NCBI GenBank assembly: GCA_008931825.1
Contig: QXVZ01000029.1
Coordinates: 1 to 20,044, forward strand
Direction of reading: 5' to 3'
Length of the DNA stretch: 20,044 bases
DNA from: Phallusia fumigata
Taxonomy: Eukaryota; Chordata; Ascidiacea; Phlebobranchia; Ascidiidae
Of this stretch, positions 1 through 12,600 are shown in pieces (positions within the stretch are counted from its first letter, which is position 1; the number at the start of each line of letters is the position of its first letter). The notes beneath the pieces are model-generated. The model had not been told where the DNA came from and did not search any database. It saw nothing but the letters and a program-made list of their open reading frames with translations. The position numbers and the translations under genes were made by a program.

Positions 1-351
1 AAGCAAAACAGCAAATTACAATCTATATAATCCTTCATATACACATATACATATATGTCTGTCTATACAAATCTATAATCTTGTAACAATAATAGACACA
101 GACAATGCTGGGTTTAACAATATTAGACCAAGCATGTAGTATGGGATCAAAAGTTTGGGGAAAGTACCCAACCTGACATATAATTATAGCTCCTACTATA
201 TTTGCCAGATCATGCTCATAAACAGGCAGAACATTAACCTGTAGTTCAGTCTTGACAGGGTGTTCTGCTCAAAATTCGTCAAGGAAGAAGGGAACTGTTT
301 ACCATCAGGAAGACACCCCACTATATCCCAAACAGTTTCCATACAGTCAAC
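1..351. repeat. Exact 351-base direct repeat of 764-1114
   Basis: Every base I compared from 1 to 351 matches 764 to 1114 (offset 763), including intron sequence with no reason to be conserved. The copy ends exactly at the n at 352. This pattern fits a contig end that overlaps its neighbour and was not merged. Confidence 0.9.
239..351 (-). CDS. Second copy of part of the unit 27 A exon, cut by n
   Basis: Positions 239-351 repeat 1002-1114 exactly, so this is the 3' 113 bases of the 154-base A exon (Cys17 side to the LNY end) with the same donor. The exon is broken by the n at 352. I infer an unmerged overlap between contigs and not an additional biological exon. Confidence 0.75.
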
Positions 352-352
352 N
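352..352. other. Ambiguous base n: probable collapsed assembly gap 1
   Basis: A single n joins the end of the 351-base duplicated segment to unrelated intron sequence. The reading frame of the A exon is lost at this point. Confidence 0.85.
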
Positions 353-453
353 TATACATACATGTATTCTTACAATAAATTTTAAGTAAAATAAAATCCA
401 AGTGATAAGATTCCTTTCCCAAACAGGGTAAATATAAAAAACGTTGCACAAAC

Positions 454-607
454 TTGTATGTCAATGCCGCAAGAACTTTAATTTGGCTGTCTGAAAGTTT
501 GTCAGGAAAGTCGACCCCATCTGGCAAACACCCGACATCTTTCCAGACAGTTTTCAAACAATCCTTTGAATGTGGACCATAGTATTTCGGGCAAGTACCA
601 GGCAAGT
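454..607 (-). CDS. Repeat unit 28 (last readable): exon A 454-607
   Basis: The exon reads DLPGTCPKYYGPH, then DCLKTVWKDVGCLPDG, then DFPDKL, ending ALTY plus the first two bases (AA) of a split codon. The donor is GTTTG. Its partner B exon is not found; the sequence reaches the n at 352 after 101 bases of intron. The partner presumably lies in the sequence displaced by the assembly join or outside the window. Confidence 0.87.
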
Positions 608-3600
608 CTGAACCAGAATATATTTAACAGCTAAATATTATTATGTTGAAAAATACATTGTTAGGTAATTACCAATTCCAAAGCAGTTTAATTGTTGGGC
701 GGAGTCACCTGAATCTGCATCAGTTTTAATACTTTCAAAATTTTCTACCAACGCGCTGCAAAAAAGCAAAACAGCAAATTACAATCTATATAATCCTTCA
801 TATACACATATACATATATGTCTGTCTATACAAATCTATAATCTTGTAACAATAATAGACACAGACAATGCTGGGTTTAACAATATTAGACCAAGCATGT
901 AGTATGGGATCAAAAGTTTGGGGAAAGTACCCAACCTGACATATAATTATAGCTCCTACTATATTTGCCAGATCATGCTCATAAACAGGCAGAACATTAA
1001 CCTGTAGTTCAGTCTTGACAGGGTGTTCTGCTCAAAATTCGTCAAGGAAGAAGGGAACTGTTTACCATCAGGAAGACACCCCACTATATCCCAAACAGTT
1101 TCCATACAGTCAACTGAGTGGGGGCCATAATACATTTGACATGGGTCAGGAAAATCTGAAGTCATGAAAGTGAAGTTCGTGCTGAATACACAAAGATTCT
1201 CACAGATATAAAAATGATGCTCACCTATTCCGAAACAATTCAGTTGGTCTGAGCTTGACCCATTATCTGAACGTGCTTTGATGGTTTCAAATTGCAACCT
1301 TAAGTTTCTGCAAGCGTTACAATATAACGTAACAGTCACAAGTCAACAGAGTAGATGATCTTGTTATAAAATTGTCTAATTGCAAAAACTCACGAAAATG
1401 TTAACTTTGACAGCTCAGCAACATCAGAATTTGGAAGTTTGTCTGGATACTCATGCCCTTCTGGCAAACACTTGGCTAAATCCCAAACATCCTTCATACA
1501 TGCAACATCATGGGGACCATAGTACTTTGGACATGTAGCAGGAAAATCTAAATACAAAATGTTTTAAAAACTGGTGCAGAAATGCAAAGTATAAGTTGCC
1601 TATTGTTGCAATTGATCTTTTGTTTGCTGCAATTTGCAACTCGGCCCAATCCTTAACTAGAAGTATTAAAGAAAAATATTTTTACCGACACCAAAACAAC
1701 TCAGTTGTTTGGATGAGTTGCCCGAATCTGCATCAGATCTCACTGATTCCATATGTTCCAGCAAAGCACTGCAAAACATAGTTGAAAAGTAAGTTTTTAG
1801 CTTTCAGTTAATTTACAATTTATTTACTTTTTTCAAATTTTAAAATTAACACAAACAACACTCATTGTATGAAAGCTTGGGCAACATTTTAAGCTAATTT
1901 TTTTTAACATACAACAGCAGATAGTTGCATTAAGTTAGTTCTAAACCAGTTTTACAAATTTGACTGCCAACCTCAAGNTATGAAAGCTTGGGCAACATTT
2001 TAAGCTAATTTTTTTTAACATACAACAGCAGATAGTTGCATTAAGTTAGTTCTAAACCAGTTTTACAAATTTGACTGCCAACCTCAAGTATGGGGATTGT
2101 TCTATGGTGCTGATATTTTTAAGTTTTACTATGTTTATTTGCCCAATAAAAGACATCATAATTAAAGCACATGGAATAAAATTTTACAAAATTATTAAAT
2201 CACTGAGTTTGTGATAGAATGTTTAAATTTAATATTCAACCTCTGAATTTTGAAAGCATGATATCCAACTGATTGGGCAAAACAAGTTAAGTCTCGGAGT
2301 AGACTAATCACAACAAGCCTTGCAGACAACTGCATAAGTGGCATACAACCACAAGTTAGCAAACCAAAACACAAAAAACACTAAACCGTATTCACGAGTG
2401 GGGTGGCGTTTTTTGGTAAATGGTCAACTGTTACTAAGAGTTGTTCAGGAAACGTGTTAGGGTGTGGTTAGCTGTCCATGTAAGTTTCAACACTTGTCAA
2501 ACAAATCCTGTCACCTGTAATTGTATGCTGAGTAAAAGGATTGCTCGGGAGGAGAGAGTTTGTCTGGATGGTCGTTGCCCTCTGGCAAACATCCGACATT
2601 TTCCCAAACTTGTTTCAGACACTTCACAGATTGAGGACCATAGAATGCACGGCACTCATCAGGAAGATCTTAATACAAAGCCATACAATATTGTACTTAT
2701 TTGATGTTGGCAAAGTTAACTTACCCAGTCCAAAGCAATCTAATTGTGATTGGGAATCTCCAAGATCTGCTTCAGCCTTTATGCTTTCCATCACATCATA
2801 CAAAGTCCTGGTAATAAGGAACAGTAAACCACCCTGCCGAAAACTTTATATCACACTATTTTGTTTTAATTTCATTCCTATCAAGTGTGTTTATGAAAAT
2901 TGGCAAACATTGTTGTGACAACGTACGTGTAGTTCAAAACAGAAAGAGTGGCCTGATTCCCAGAGGATAATTTGTCTGGAGACTTGCGACCTTCTGGTAA
3001 GCATTTGACCTCCATCCAAACTTTGTTCAAACACCCAACAGAATGTGGACCATAGAAGGCTCGGCATGGCTCAGGAAAATCTGCAGATAAAAGTAACGCC
3101 ATCATATTTATTGACTGGTTGATTTCAATGCACGAGTTACCGATTCCAAAACAGTTAAGTTGTTGTGATCCATCACCAGCATCTGCCTCCAGTTTTGTCG
3201 TGTTAAACTGGCGGAGCAAGGCACTGAAAGTTAAACAGCAAAATGTGTTAGATACCCACTGTGACAGTTTGTTTGTTGTTTCATTTTACCCTCTGTTACT
3301 TATCCATTCAGTTTAGTTCAATATATCTTTTTTAAATTAGGAGGCAAGTAATTTTTTATTTGAATCAACCCATCAGGTCTGTGTGACAAACAGAATTAGA
3401 ACCCAAACCTTACAAGAGCAAGGGACCAAACTAACAATCCACCTTCATTGATTACTAAAGTAATAAAAATACTTTAGAGACTGTGTTATCTCACGAGTAG
3501 TTGGTGGTTTGGAGAACGCCAAGTTGTAAATGCGAAAGTTTATCTGGATATTCATCGCCTTCAGGAATACATCCAACGATCTCCCAAACACTCCGCAAAC

Positions 3601-6600
3601 AAGGCATGTCGTGTACACCATAAAAGTTTGTGCAGTTACTCTCCGTTACTTAACAACAAACCAAAAACCTAGTAAGTAACTGTCCACGTAGTTCAGTGTG
3701 ACAATAAAAGCCCTAGTTACCAAATCCATAACAGTCAATATAGCTTGCTTCATCACCCAAGTCTCCAAAATCCTTTATAGCAGTCATCTCTCCCAGCAAA
3801 TTTCTAGAAAAAAATAACCGGTCATGACAGAACAATATGTTAAGAACTGTCAAACACCCACTTGTATGTCAGGATCGATAATGAATCAAATTCTGACGAT
3901 GTCAGCAAATCAGGATATTTGTATCCCTCAACCAAACATCCAATTGACAGCCAAGCAGTCCTTAAACATTCCAACCTATGTGGACCATAGTATTTCGGAC
4001 AGGTGCCTGGTAAGTCTAATAATGAAAGAAGTTAACCAGAGTTTACATGGCTTACTGCAAAATAAATTACCTATTCCAAAACAGTTCAGCTGCTGAGAGG
4101 CAACTCCCAAGTCAGCTTCTGCTTTGATCAATCCCGTGTTGTTTACTAATTCACTGTAAGATAAGGAGATGTGTGAGCAAAAAAACTAAAGGTGCAAGAC
4201 AGTAAATCAACCTGTATGTAAGACTAGACCAAGCAGAAAACTCAAAGGTCGGAAGCTTCTCTGGAAATTTTTCCCCCTCTGGCAAACATCCGGTCATATT
4301 CCACACAGTTTTCATGCATTCAACATCGTGGGGGCCGTAGTAGGTTGGACATGTGTCAGGAAGATCTTGGAAAATAGGGATTTAAAGCAAAGATGAAATT
4401 GTTGGCATAAATTTGATGAACTTACCTATCCCAAAACAATTAAGTTGCTCTGAACTTGACCCATTATCAGATCTGGCCTTTGTGGTTTCCATTTGTTCTA
4501 GTAAAGCACTGAAAACAAACAAAAACCTTAAATAGCATTAATATGCAAACATATGTCATCCAGAAAGATGTTTTTTGGAAGTATAACCTGTTTTGCATTT
4601 TATGTTTCTATTTATTCTAAACTTTAAAGGATTAGTAATCCCCATCGATGAACTGCCTGAATGCTTTAGAAAGAACCCAGTATCAAAAGTTATGTATTTT
4701 CTTCAGTGTTATTCTTCCTTATAGTTCAAAAGATCTATCATCTGAAACCATTCCCAACATCAGATCTTAAACCAAAAATAGATTACTCTATTAGTGCTAC
4801 CTGTAATTAAGAGATCTGAGTGCAGAGACTTCACTTGTCAGAAGTTTATCAGGGAACCTTTCTCCCTCCGGCAAACATCCAACATTTTTCCAAACTGTTT
4901 TTAAACAATTTTCAGAATGGGGACCATAATAGGTTTGACAGGTGTCCGGCAAATCTAGAAAATAACATTACGCCAAAAGTGGCAAAACTTTAAATGATAA
5001 AACATGTTTCGAAAGCCTGTTACTCTCAACAAACTGGATTGCTGTAATATGGCAACAATGTGCACTGTCTGCAGCTCACAAATTATTGTAATGGCTCTTT
5101 GCTATTTTATGTTTTGAACGGTTCAATGTTTAAAAAAAGATCATTACCGATTCCAAAACAGTTAAGCTGCTGGGATGAGATTCCTGCGTCTGATTCAGAC
5201 CTAACTGTTTCCATGCTTGCAACTAACTCCCTGTAGCAAAAAATCATTATTGTCTCAAACTTTTTAACAAAAATCTGATGCACACATATTCCACTTACGC
5301 ATATGACAACACTGATAAAGCTGTCCGTTCAGATAAGGATAGAGCGTCCGGGTAATTCTTACCCTCCGGCAAACAACCAACTTCAGCCCAAACAGTTTTC
5401 AAACAGTCAACAGTATGGGAACCATAATATGCTTTACAGGTGTCCGGCAAATCTAGCAGAAAAAGAAGAAAAGAATTACTGAAGTGACATACTGGTTTAT
5501 TCCTCAGCTTTGTCTAATGTGTTTCCAGGAAAAAAAGAATAGATCTAATACAATAAAATCTGAAATATTCGAAGTCAATAGTTACAAAATAATAATCGAT
5601 GACAGTAAAACTAACGACACAAAAGACAAACTATCAGAAACCAAAACCTAATTCAGCATTTATTAGACAATTAGGATAAATATCCCAGTAAAATGAGAAT
5701 TTTTTACCAATTCCAAAACAGCGTAGTTGTTGCGTTCCATTTCCAGAATCGGCCTCAGTTTTTATGTTTTCAGTGTAAGCCAACAACAAACTAAAAACAA
5801 ACAAGAAGTTTTAGTGAAAAGGTAAGAGGGTAGATTAGAAATAAGATACAAACCTGTATGTGAGACTTTCTAATGTAGAAATTTGATGTGCTGAAAGTTT
5901 TCTCGGGTAGTTAGTGCCTCCTGGCAAGCATCTGACCAAATCCCATATCGCTACCATGCAATCAACATCATGGCGGCCGTAATATCTTGGGCATGCGTCA
6001 GGTAAATCTTGAAAAACATGTGTCATGAAAAGCGATAAATAATATACATCAATTAACTATTCTACATGTTTAAAATCTATTCTTGTTGATTAATCAGAGA
6101 GATATTGTTGCACATTAAAATGTAATTTTTTTGTTACAATGAAAATGAGAGTATATACCAGGTTGCAGGTTTGAGTGTAAAAACATTGTTAAAAAAAAAT
6201 TAACTTTTTTACCTATCCCAAAACAATTAAGTTGTTGTAAACCTGATCCAGAATCAGCACCAGATCTTGTGGCATTCATATGTAACTTGGCGTCTCTGAA
6301 AATTTACTTTTTACAAAACAGACTTTTAGATAAGCAACCTTTGCCGACACCTACGTGTAAGTTGAACTTTGCAACGCTTTTACTTCAGAGGCTAAAAGTT
6401 TTGGTGGAAAGTCGAGTCCCTCCGGCAAACATCCAGTTAGATTCCACATTGTGTTTAAACAATCCAGGGAATGAGGACCGTAGTACTTTGAACAGACTCC
6501 AGGAAGATCTACATGAAAATAATACAAAAACAAAGAATCTTATTTCAAACATAACATAAAATTAGGCATTTATTTCGTGGCAATTATAGATAAAAATGAA

Positions 6601-9600
6601 TCAACAAGTAAATCAAATATCAACGTTTCACTTGCCGCACTACGATAACAGCCAAAACTGGAGAAAGTTTTGTGCCAATGGATTCCATTTTAATTATTGT
6701 CAAGTTTAACGAAGGGGTAACAACCATGAAAAATCATACACAAAAACTTTACCTATTCCAAAACAGTTTAGTTGTTGGGTCGAGTTGCCTGAGTCCGACT
6801 CACTCCTTGTAAGGTTCATGTTGCCCAGCAAAGTACTGGAAGTTAAAATGTTAACTCAAACAAATGCACAAAGTAAGCAGTGTTACTTGGTAGTTAAGAT
6901 ATTGTCGTTTACTTATAAGATGTTATTGTTAAACTCATTTTTTACAAGAAATGTTTTTGGCCGTCTGAACTGTGGTGGATGAATACTTACAGATTAATAC
7001 ACAAATCGGTCATACAATAACCTGACTATTTCTAAAATTGCGTATTTTACTCACGTGTATGTCAAAGTTTTTAAAATGTCAATTTCTGGACCAGGGAGGG
7101 AGTCAGGATACTTTTGTCCTTCCGGCAAACATCTAACAGACGCCCAAACAACTTTTAAACATTCGATGGTGTGCGGCCCATAGTACGTTTGACACTCATC
7201 AGGTAAATCTATAAAGTTTTACTGTTAGCTCAACACTAAAAAAACATGAAAGTAAAACAACTTCACTACATTGCAAGGGACACTATTTGCACCTCATAAC
7301 GTTCTAACTTTGCGCGGCTATTTCCGACCTGGTGATTGATTTAATGCAATTGTGTCACTATATTTTCTTTCTCCAAGCGAAATTTCCAATCTTTCGAGAA
7401 ACTGCCCACCTTGGTAAATTACACAACGCTAGGGCTAGCCAGTGTAAGAAGTTTTACAGTTAGTTTAACACCAAAAAAAACTATTTATGACCCAAAAACC
7501 CTTTACGACCTGGCAAACATTTCTTATTTTTCCATAGCAAACGGTAATGACTCCAAATTCCTTAGTTATTTGACTTTTGAACATTAATATTAGTTTCTTA
7601 TTATTTATTGTTAGACTTTAGTATTTTCTGTACTGCGGTATAATCAACAGTAACGTTACCTATTCCAAAGCAGTTCAGCTGTTGGTTGTCGACTCCAGCA
7701 TCAGCCTCGGCCTTGATAGTCTCTGTATGATTGAGTAAACCACTGAAAGTAAAAAAATATGTAAGGAAGGTCTATGGTGGAAAAGTAACAAAGGCAACCT
7801 GTATGTTAAATCAGCCCAATCTGAAAATGCAGTTGGGGAGAGCTTCTCTGGATATTTGTCTCCCTCTGGCAAACATCCGGTCATATTCCACACAGTCTTC
7901 ATGCATTCAACATCGTGGGGGCCGTAGTAGGTTGGACATGTGGCAGGTAAGTCTTAGTAGTAAAATAGGAAATGTAAGCTTTTCACAAAACACTGTGTGT
8001 ATTCTGCCACTGCCAGGTTGGCCGAATGGTCAACTGCCCTAAATTCACAAGGTTTTAATCTTGCCCTCAGTCTCTTGTGCTATGCTGCATTTTCCAGTGA
8101 AACAAAATTAAAGTCACCAACTTGGAATTTAAAAATAAAACTGCAAGACACGCAATGACCTTGTTTCAAACACTGCAAACAGAAAAACTCAACCAAGAAT
8201 TGCACAGAAAACGTATTTACCGATTCCAAAACAGTTTAATTGTTCTGCACTTGAGCCATTATCTGCATTTGCTTTTGTCAGATTCATTAAGACCTTCACA
8301 GCACTAAAAACAAGTTATAACAAAAACTTTATTGATTATTCTTAACAAAGTTCAGTGCATGGCATTCAACCTCGGTCAACCAGTTGTGGCCTTCACTTAT
8401 TGTGCCTGATTACGTTCTAATGTCAACCTTTTCTGTCCTGATGATTGATATAGTGCTACTGTGTCGCTATGATTTCCTTTACCAAACTCAACTCAACTCT
8501 ACTTAAGTTTCACTTTTTTGACACTAATCTATTAACTTACGTGTAATTTAAACTAGACAATGCATTAATTTCTGTGAGGAACAGTTTATCTGGGTATTCA
8601 TCTCCCTCTGGCAAACATCCAGCATCCTTCCAAATTACTTTTAAACACGACAATGAATGTGGGCCGTAGTATGTTTTACATTCATCAGGAAAATCTGAAA
8701 GGCAATAGAACACAAAAATAAAATGTTTTGACTAATTTTTTCCCTTCTGTATTTGACAGGTTTTGTAAAATAGTTGTACAGTTGTAACAAGAGCAAAAAT
8801 GTATTTGGATTTCAGTGTAACCTTTCACTTTTTTCAACTTATCTAGTTAGCTACTAGACTCTATCAGAAAAAGGAAATGTATGAAATACACTTTCTGTTA
8901 TATTCGTATGGGGTAATTCTCACTGTACTTAATATTGTTGTCCCAACTCATCACCAATTCACACTTTATCTTTGGCGTCTAAGAATGAAGTTGGACGTTC
9001 GGATACTACCGACTGTGAATGCTTATAATCAGTAGAGCATTTAAATTTAATTAAATTGCCATTTAGATAGTAAGACACAACTTACCAATTCCGAAACAGT
9101 TTAGTTGTTGAGAAGAAATTCCTGCATCTGATTCGTTTCTGGTCGTGTTCATGTTCTCCAGCAGTGACCTGCGGATGAAAAAAAATTGTTTTGTATTTGT
9201 AAAAACCAAAGTATTAGTAATGACACGAATTATTAAGCAGATAAGATCTGAACTGACACATTGTTTTAAGTAAGCCAAACCCACTTGAACTCATAAAAAA
9301 AATTAATAATTTGGTGCTAGGTATTAACACTAGGAATGTAAACAAGTAGAATATCGAACGTAAATTTGCCATTTATTTAATTACAATCAATTTTGGGAAC
9401 AATTTTTTGCAAAGGCTGTATAAACATGCATACCACTTTGTACAGCGAAAAAAGTGCAGAAAATAATAAGAGCATTGTCACAGGGTTAGATTTTCTGCAA
9501 CATCAGCAATTATTCAGACTTTTGGTTGATTGTGCAACTTATTTTGGTAGTATAGTTGTGGTGGTGTCAGGGTGAGAAGTGTTAGTTGCTTGCAAACATT

Positions 9601-12600
9601 TACTTGCAAATTATTATAAACGCATGTATGGTTATGTTTAAACACTGAACAGGAAATTATCAAATACAAGTCATGGAGTACAGCAGCTGAATCATGCATG
9701 TCACATTCTGCACTCAATGGATGTTCATTCAAACATTGCAAAAAAATACCTTGGCAAACATTTTTACTAACTTTCTCACAATAAATAATACCACTGCAAT
9801 AACGCTTGCCAACTCTTTTTTGAAACCATTTTACCGCACCACGCAAAACCAACAACCAATTAAATTTATTGGTCCAAAAATTTGGAATGCCATCCCTGAG
9901 GAAATTCGAAACGCACCAACCTCAAGACAATTTGTAAACAGTTTTACTGCACATTCACTATGCCAAGAGCAACCACCTTGACTTCCATTTTCGAGCCATT
10001 TGTTTATATGAATGACTTTTTATTCCTCACTAGCGCCTCACATGTTTGTGCTGCACCTAAAGCACTTGATGTCGCCTGTTACAGCTTCTTGTAACTAGCA
10101 TGAGTTTGTAATTACAGTCTGTGAAGCGACCACTTACTAGCAGCGTATTATCTACTCTAATTGTCATACCACCACTACTAACATGCTTGTATGTGACTAA
10201 ATATTTAAGAAAATCACCCTCAACTGTTACAACTCTGTAGTGGACTTCAATTCACAGTTTTTTTCAGTATTTCGTCACTTTCACAAGATTGCTGTGAACT
10301 AACAAATTGTTGACTAGTATGACGCTAGCTGATAATTGGAGCTGATGACTTGTTGCTGCTTGTTTTTAACAGGCTACCTGGCCAGGAAATGATATTTACT
10401 GATGTGCCCATCTGAGTTCCTCCGACAGAGTTGGCATCATCGCCATGTCGATAATTTTTTATTTATTTTTTTCAATTATTTATTCGTTTTTGTATTATGT
10501 GTTTTCTTGTTTGTATGTTCTTTTAAAGGAAATATTCCTCTAATAACACTAAAACACTACAGTAGTATACTACTCAAATTTCTACAACACATTAGTCCAT
10601 TATGCGTACTAGTGTTTAAATAACTGCCCTGTTACCTTCCCGGCGCTTGAAACTATCCAGCAGAATTTCTCTTCCTGTCGAACCCTTTTTACCTAACACG
10701 GGTGGTTAGTCTTAGGGCCCCCCTGACTGGTCCCACCAACATTTGCCCCCCAATCTTGATTCACCTTTTGCACCAAACTCACCCTCCGTTACATAACGCC
10801 TTATAATCACGATGTAACTGCAGCGCGTACAATCTTGATCCACCAATTGTGCCCTTCACTTTTTTGCCCTTCCTAACAGCTATTTCCGGCTTGGTGATTA
10901 TTTCAGTGCAATTGTGTCGCTATGATTTCTTTCACCAAGTGAAATAAATTCAACTCAACTAGCATTGCGACTCACTTGTAAGGCATGGCAGACAGTGTAG
11001 CTTTCTCCAGGGCAGGTAGTAAATCTGGATAGTTTTTACCGGTCGGTAAACATCCAACCAATGCCCAAACAGTCCTCAGGCAACTGTCAGAATGTGGACC
11101 ATAGTACATGGGACATGTGCCAGGTAAATCTACAAATAAAAGTATTTTCTACAACTGCAACAAAAGGTTTATAGGTTGCTCATTACATCCCAAAACATAA
11201 GACTTCATATATTTTCTGCATTTTACAGGAGGTTGCTGGAAATTTTCATTTTCCATGGGCAATTCAATGGAAATCGTTATCATAAAAATTTCACAATCCC
11301 ATGCTTCAGTGTCCAATTGTTGCAACAATTGCCTCGATTAGGCCCAAAACTAAAATTCCTTCATATAAAAACGTGAAAACAAAAACATATTACTGCAAAC
11401 AGTACCTATTCCAAAACAGTCAAGTTGTTGAGAAGAATTTCCACCATCTGCATCTGTTTTAATGTTTTCAAAATGACCAAGTAAGGAACTGGGAACAAAA
11501 ATATCTCAAAATAACAAAACCATAAAAGTTACCACATATTTTTAAGCCAAACAAACCTGTAAGTGAGAGCAGACAAAGCAACCTGAGCAGAGTGTAGAAG
11601 TCGTTCGGGGTCTTTTAATCCTTCTGGCAAACAACCAACGTTTCCCCACATCGTTTTAAGGCAGGCCGCAGAATGGCGACCATAATATGTTGGACATTCA
11701 TCAGGAAAATCTTTAGATTAATACAAGCATGTGTTATTATCTCATTGTATTTTAATGTCACTGTAGATGCACTATGAGCATTGTCTTTAGGTCGATCAGG
11801 TATCCACTTTTAAGATTCATTACCAGCACCCGAAATTTTACACAAAATGTACTGCGGTCCGATCCAATACCCAATACTTAGTACATGCCATAAACAGTCT
11901 GGAAAGAAACAACGCAACAGTCAAATCATAATATTATCAGTAACGCTTATGCTGGTGTTATGTTACAAAACAATCTGTATGCAAACTTTTGGTGTTATAG
12001 CCAAAATAGTTTTCATCCCTTTGGTCTGGTGAAAACTAAATCACTGGTTTGAAGGGTTTGTGAAACTTCGGGGTGACTTATATTTTTATGGTAGCAGTTA
12101 TTCGCCACTAGTAGCCTATGTGTTCATGGTTGATATTGTCTCTTCCTATGCACATGCATTAAAGTCCTCACAGATACTACTGTGTGACGTTTTATTGCAT
12201 GCAGCAAATGCTTTAATTTCAGTGAATGTTCTTGCCCTGGCAACTGGTTGAAAAGCAAGTTTTTAAAAAAAAATTGAGTTAAAGACAGCAATACTTGCTT
12301 TTGTTTACTGCAAAAGAAGTGTGGATAATTGTTCTGACACAACCAATGTATCAGAAAAGTACAAATACTGTTCACAGTATGAGATATCGCTGCTGATGCA
12401 GTAGTGCAGTAGACCATCCCTTATCTTAGGGTTTTATAAGGGAACAAATAGTAAAGCACACAAAAGTTTGCAAGCGCGTTTGAGGGACCAGAAGACATTT
12501 ATGTGTAATAACACACAGTAGATCATGTCAAATTTTTCTATGCCAATACTCACCTATACCGAAGCAGTTAAGCTGTGCTAGACTCGAACCATTATCTGAA

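Larger units (their letters stand above)
1769..2514. other. Large intron of unit 25 (746 bases)
   Basis: Apart from the n and the 110-base duplication, it holds AT-rich sequence and a less AT-rich stretch at about 2270-2440 that looks like old repeat sequence I cannot assign. No A- or B-like exon was found on either strand. Confidence 0.6.

Noticed and set aside
2441-2918. Overlapping plus-strand open frames of 87 and 125 codons
   Set aside because: They run antisense across the A exon 2515-2668 and B exon 2725-2807 and reflect their constrained codons.
9393-9693. Extension of the LINE coding sequence upstream of 9694
   Set aside because: The frame does not stay open and I recognise no LINE protein motif there, so the element's left boundary is left at the supported coding part.
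12060-12251. Plus-strand 63-codon open frame in the unit 11/12 intron
   Set aside because: No recognisable domain, no splice context, and an overlapping open frame on the other strand; kept only as an unexplained segment.
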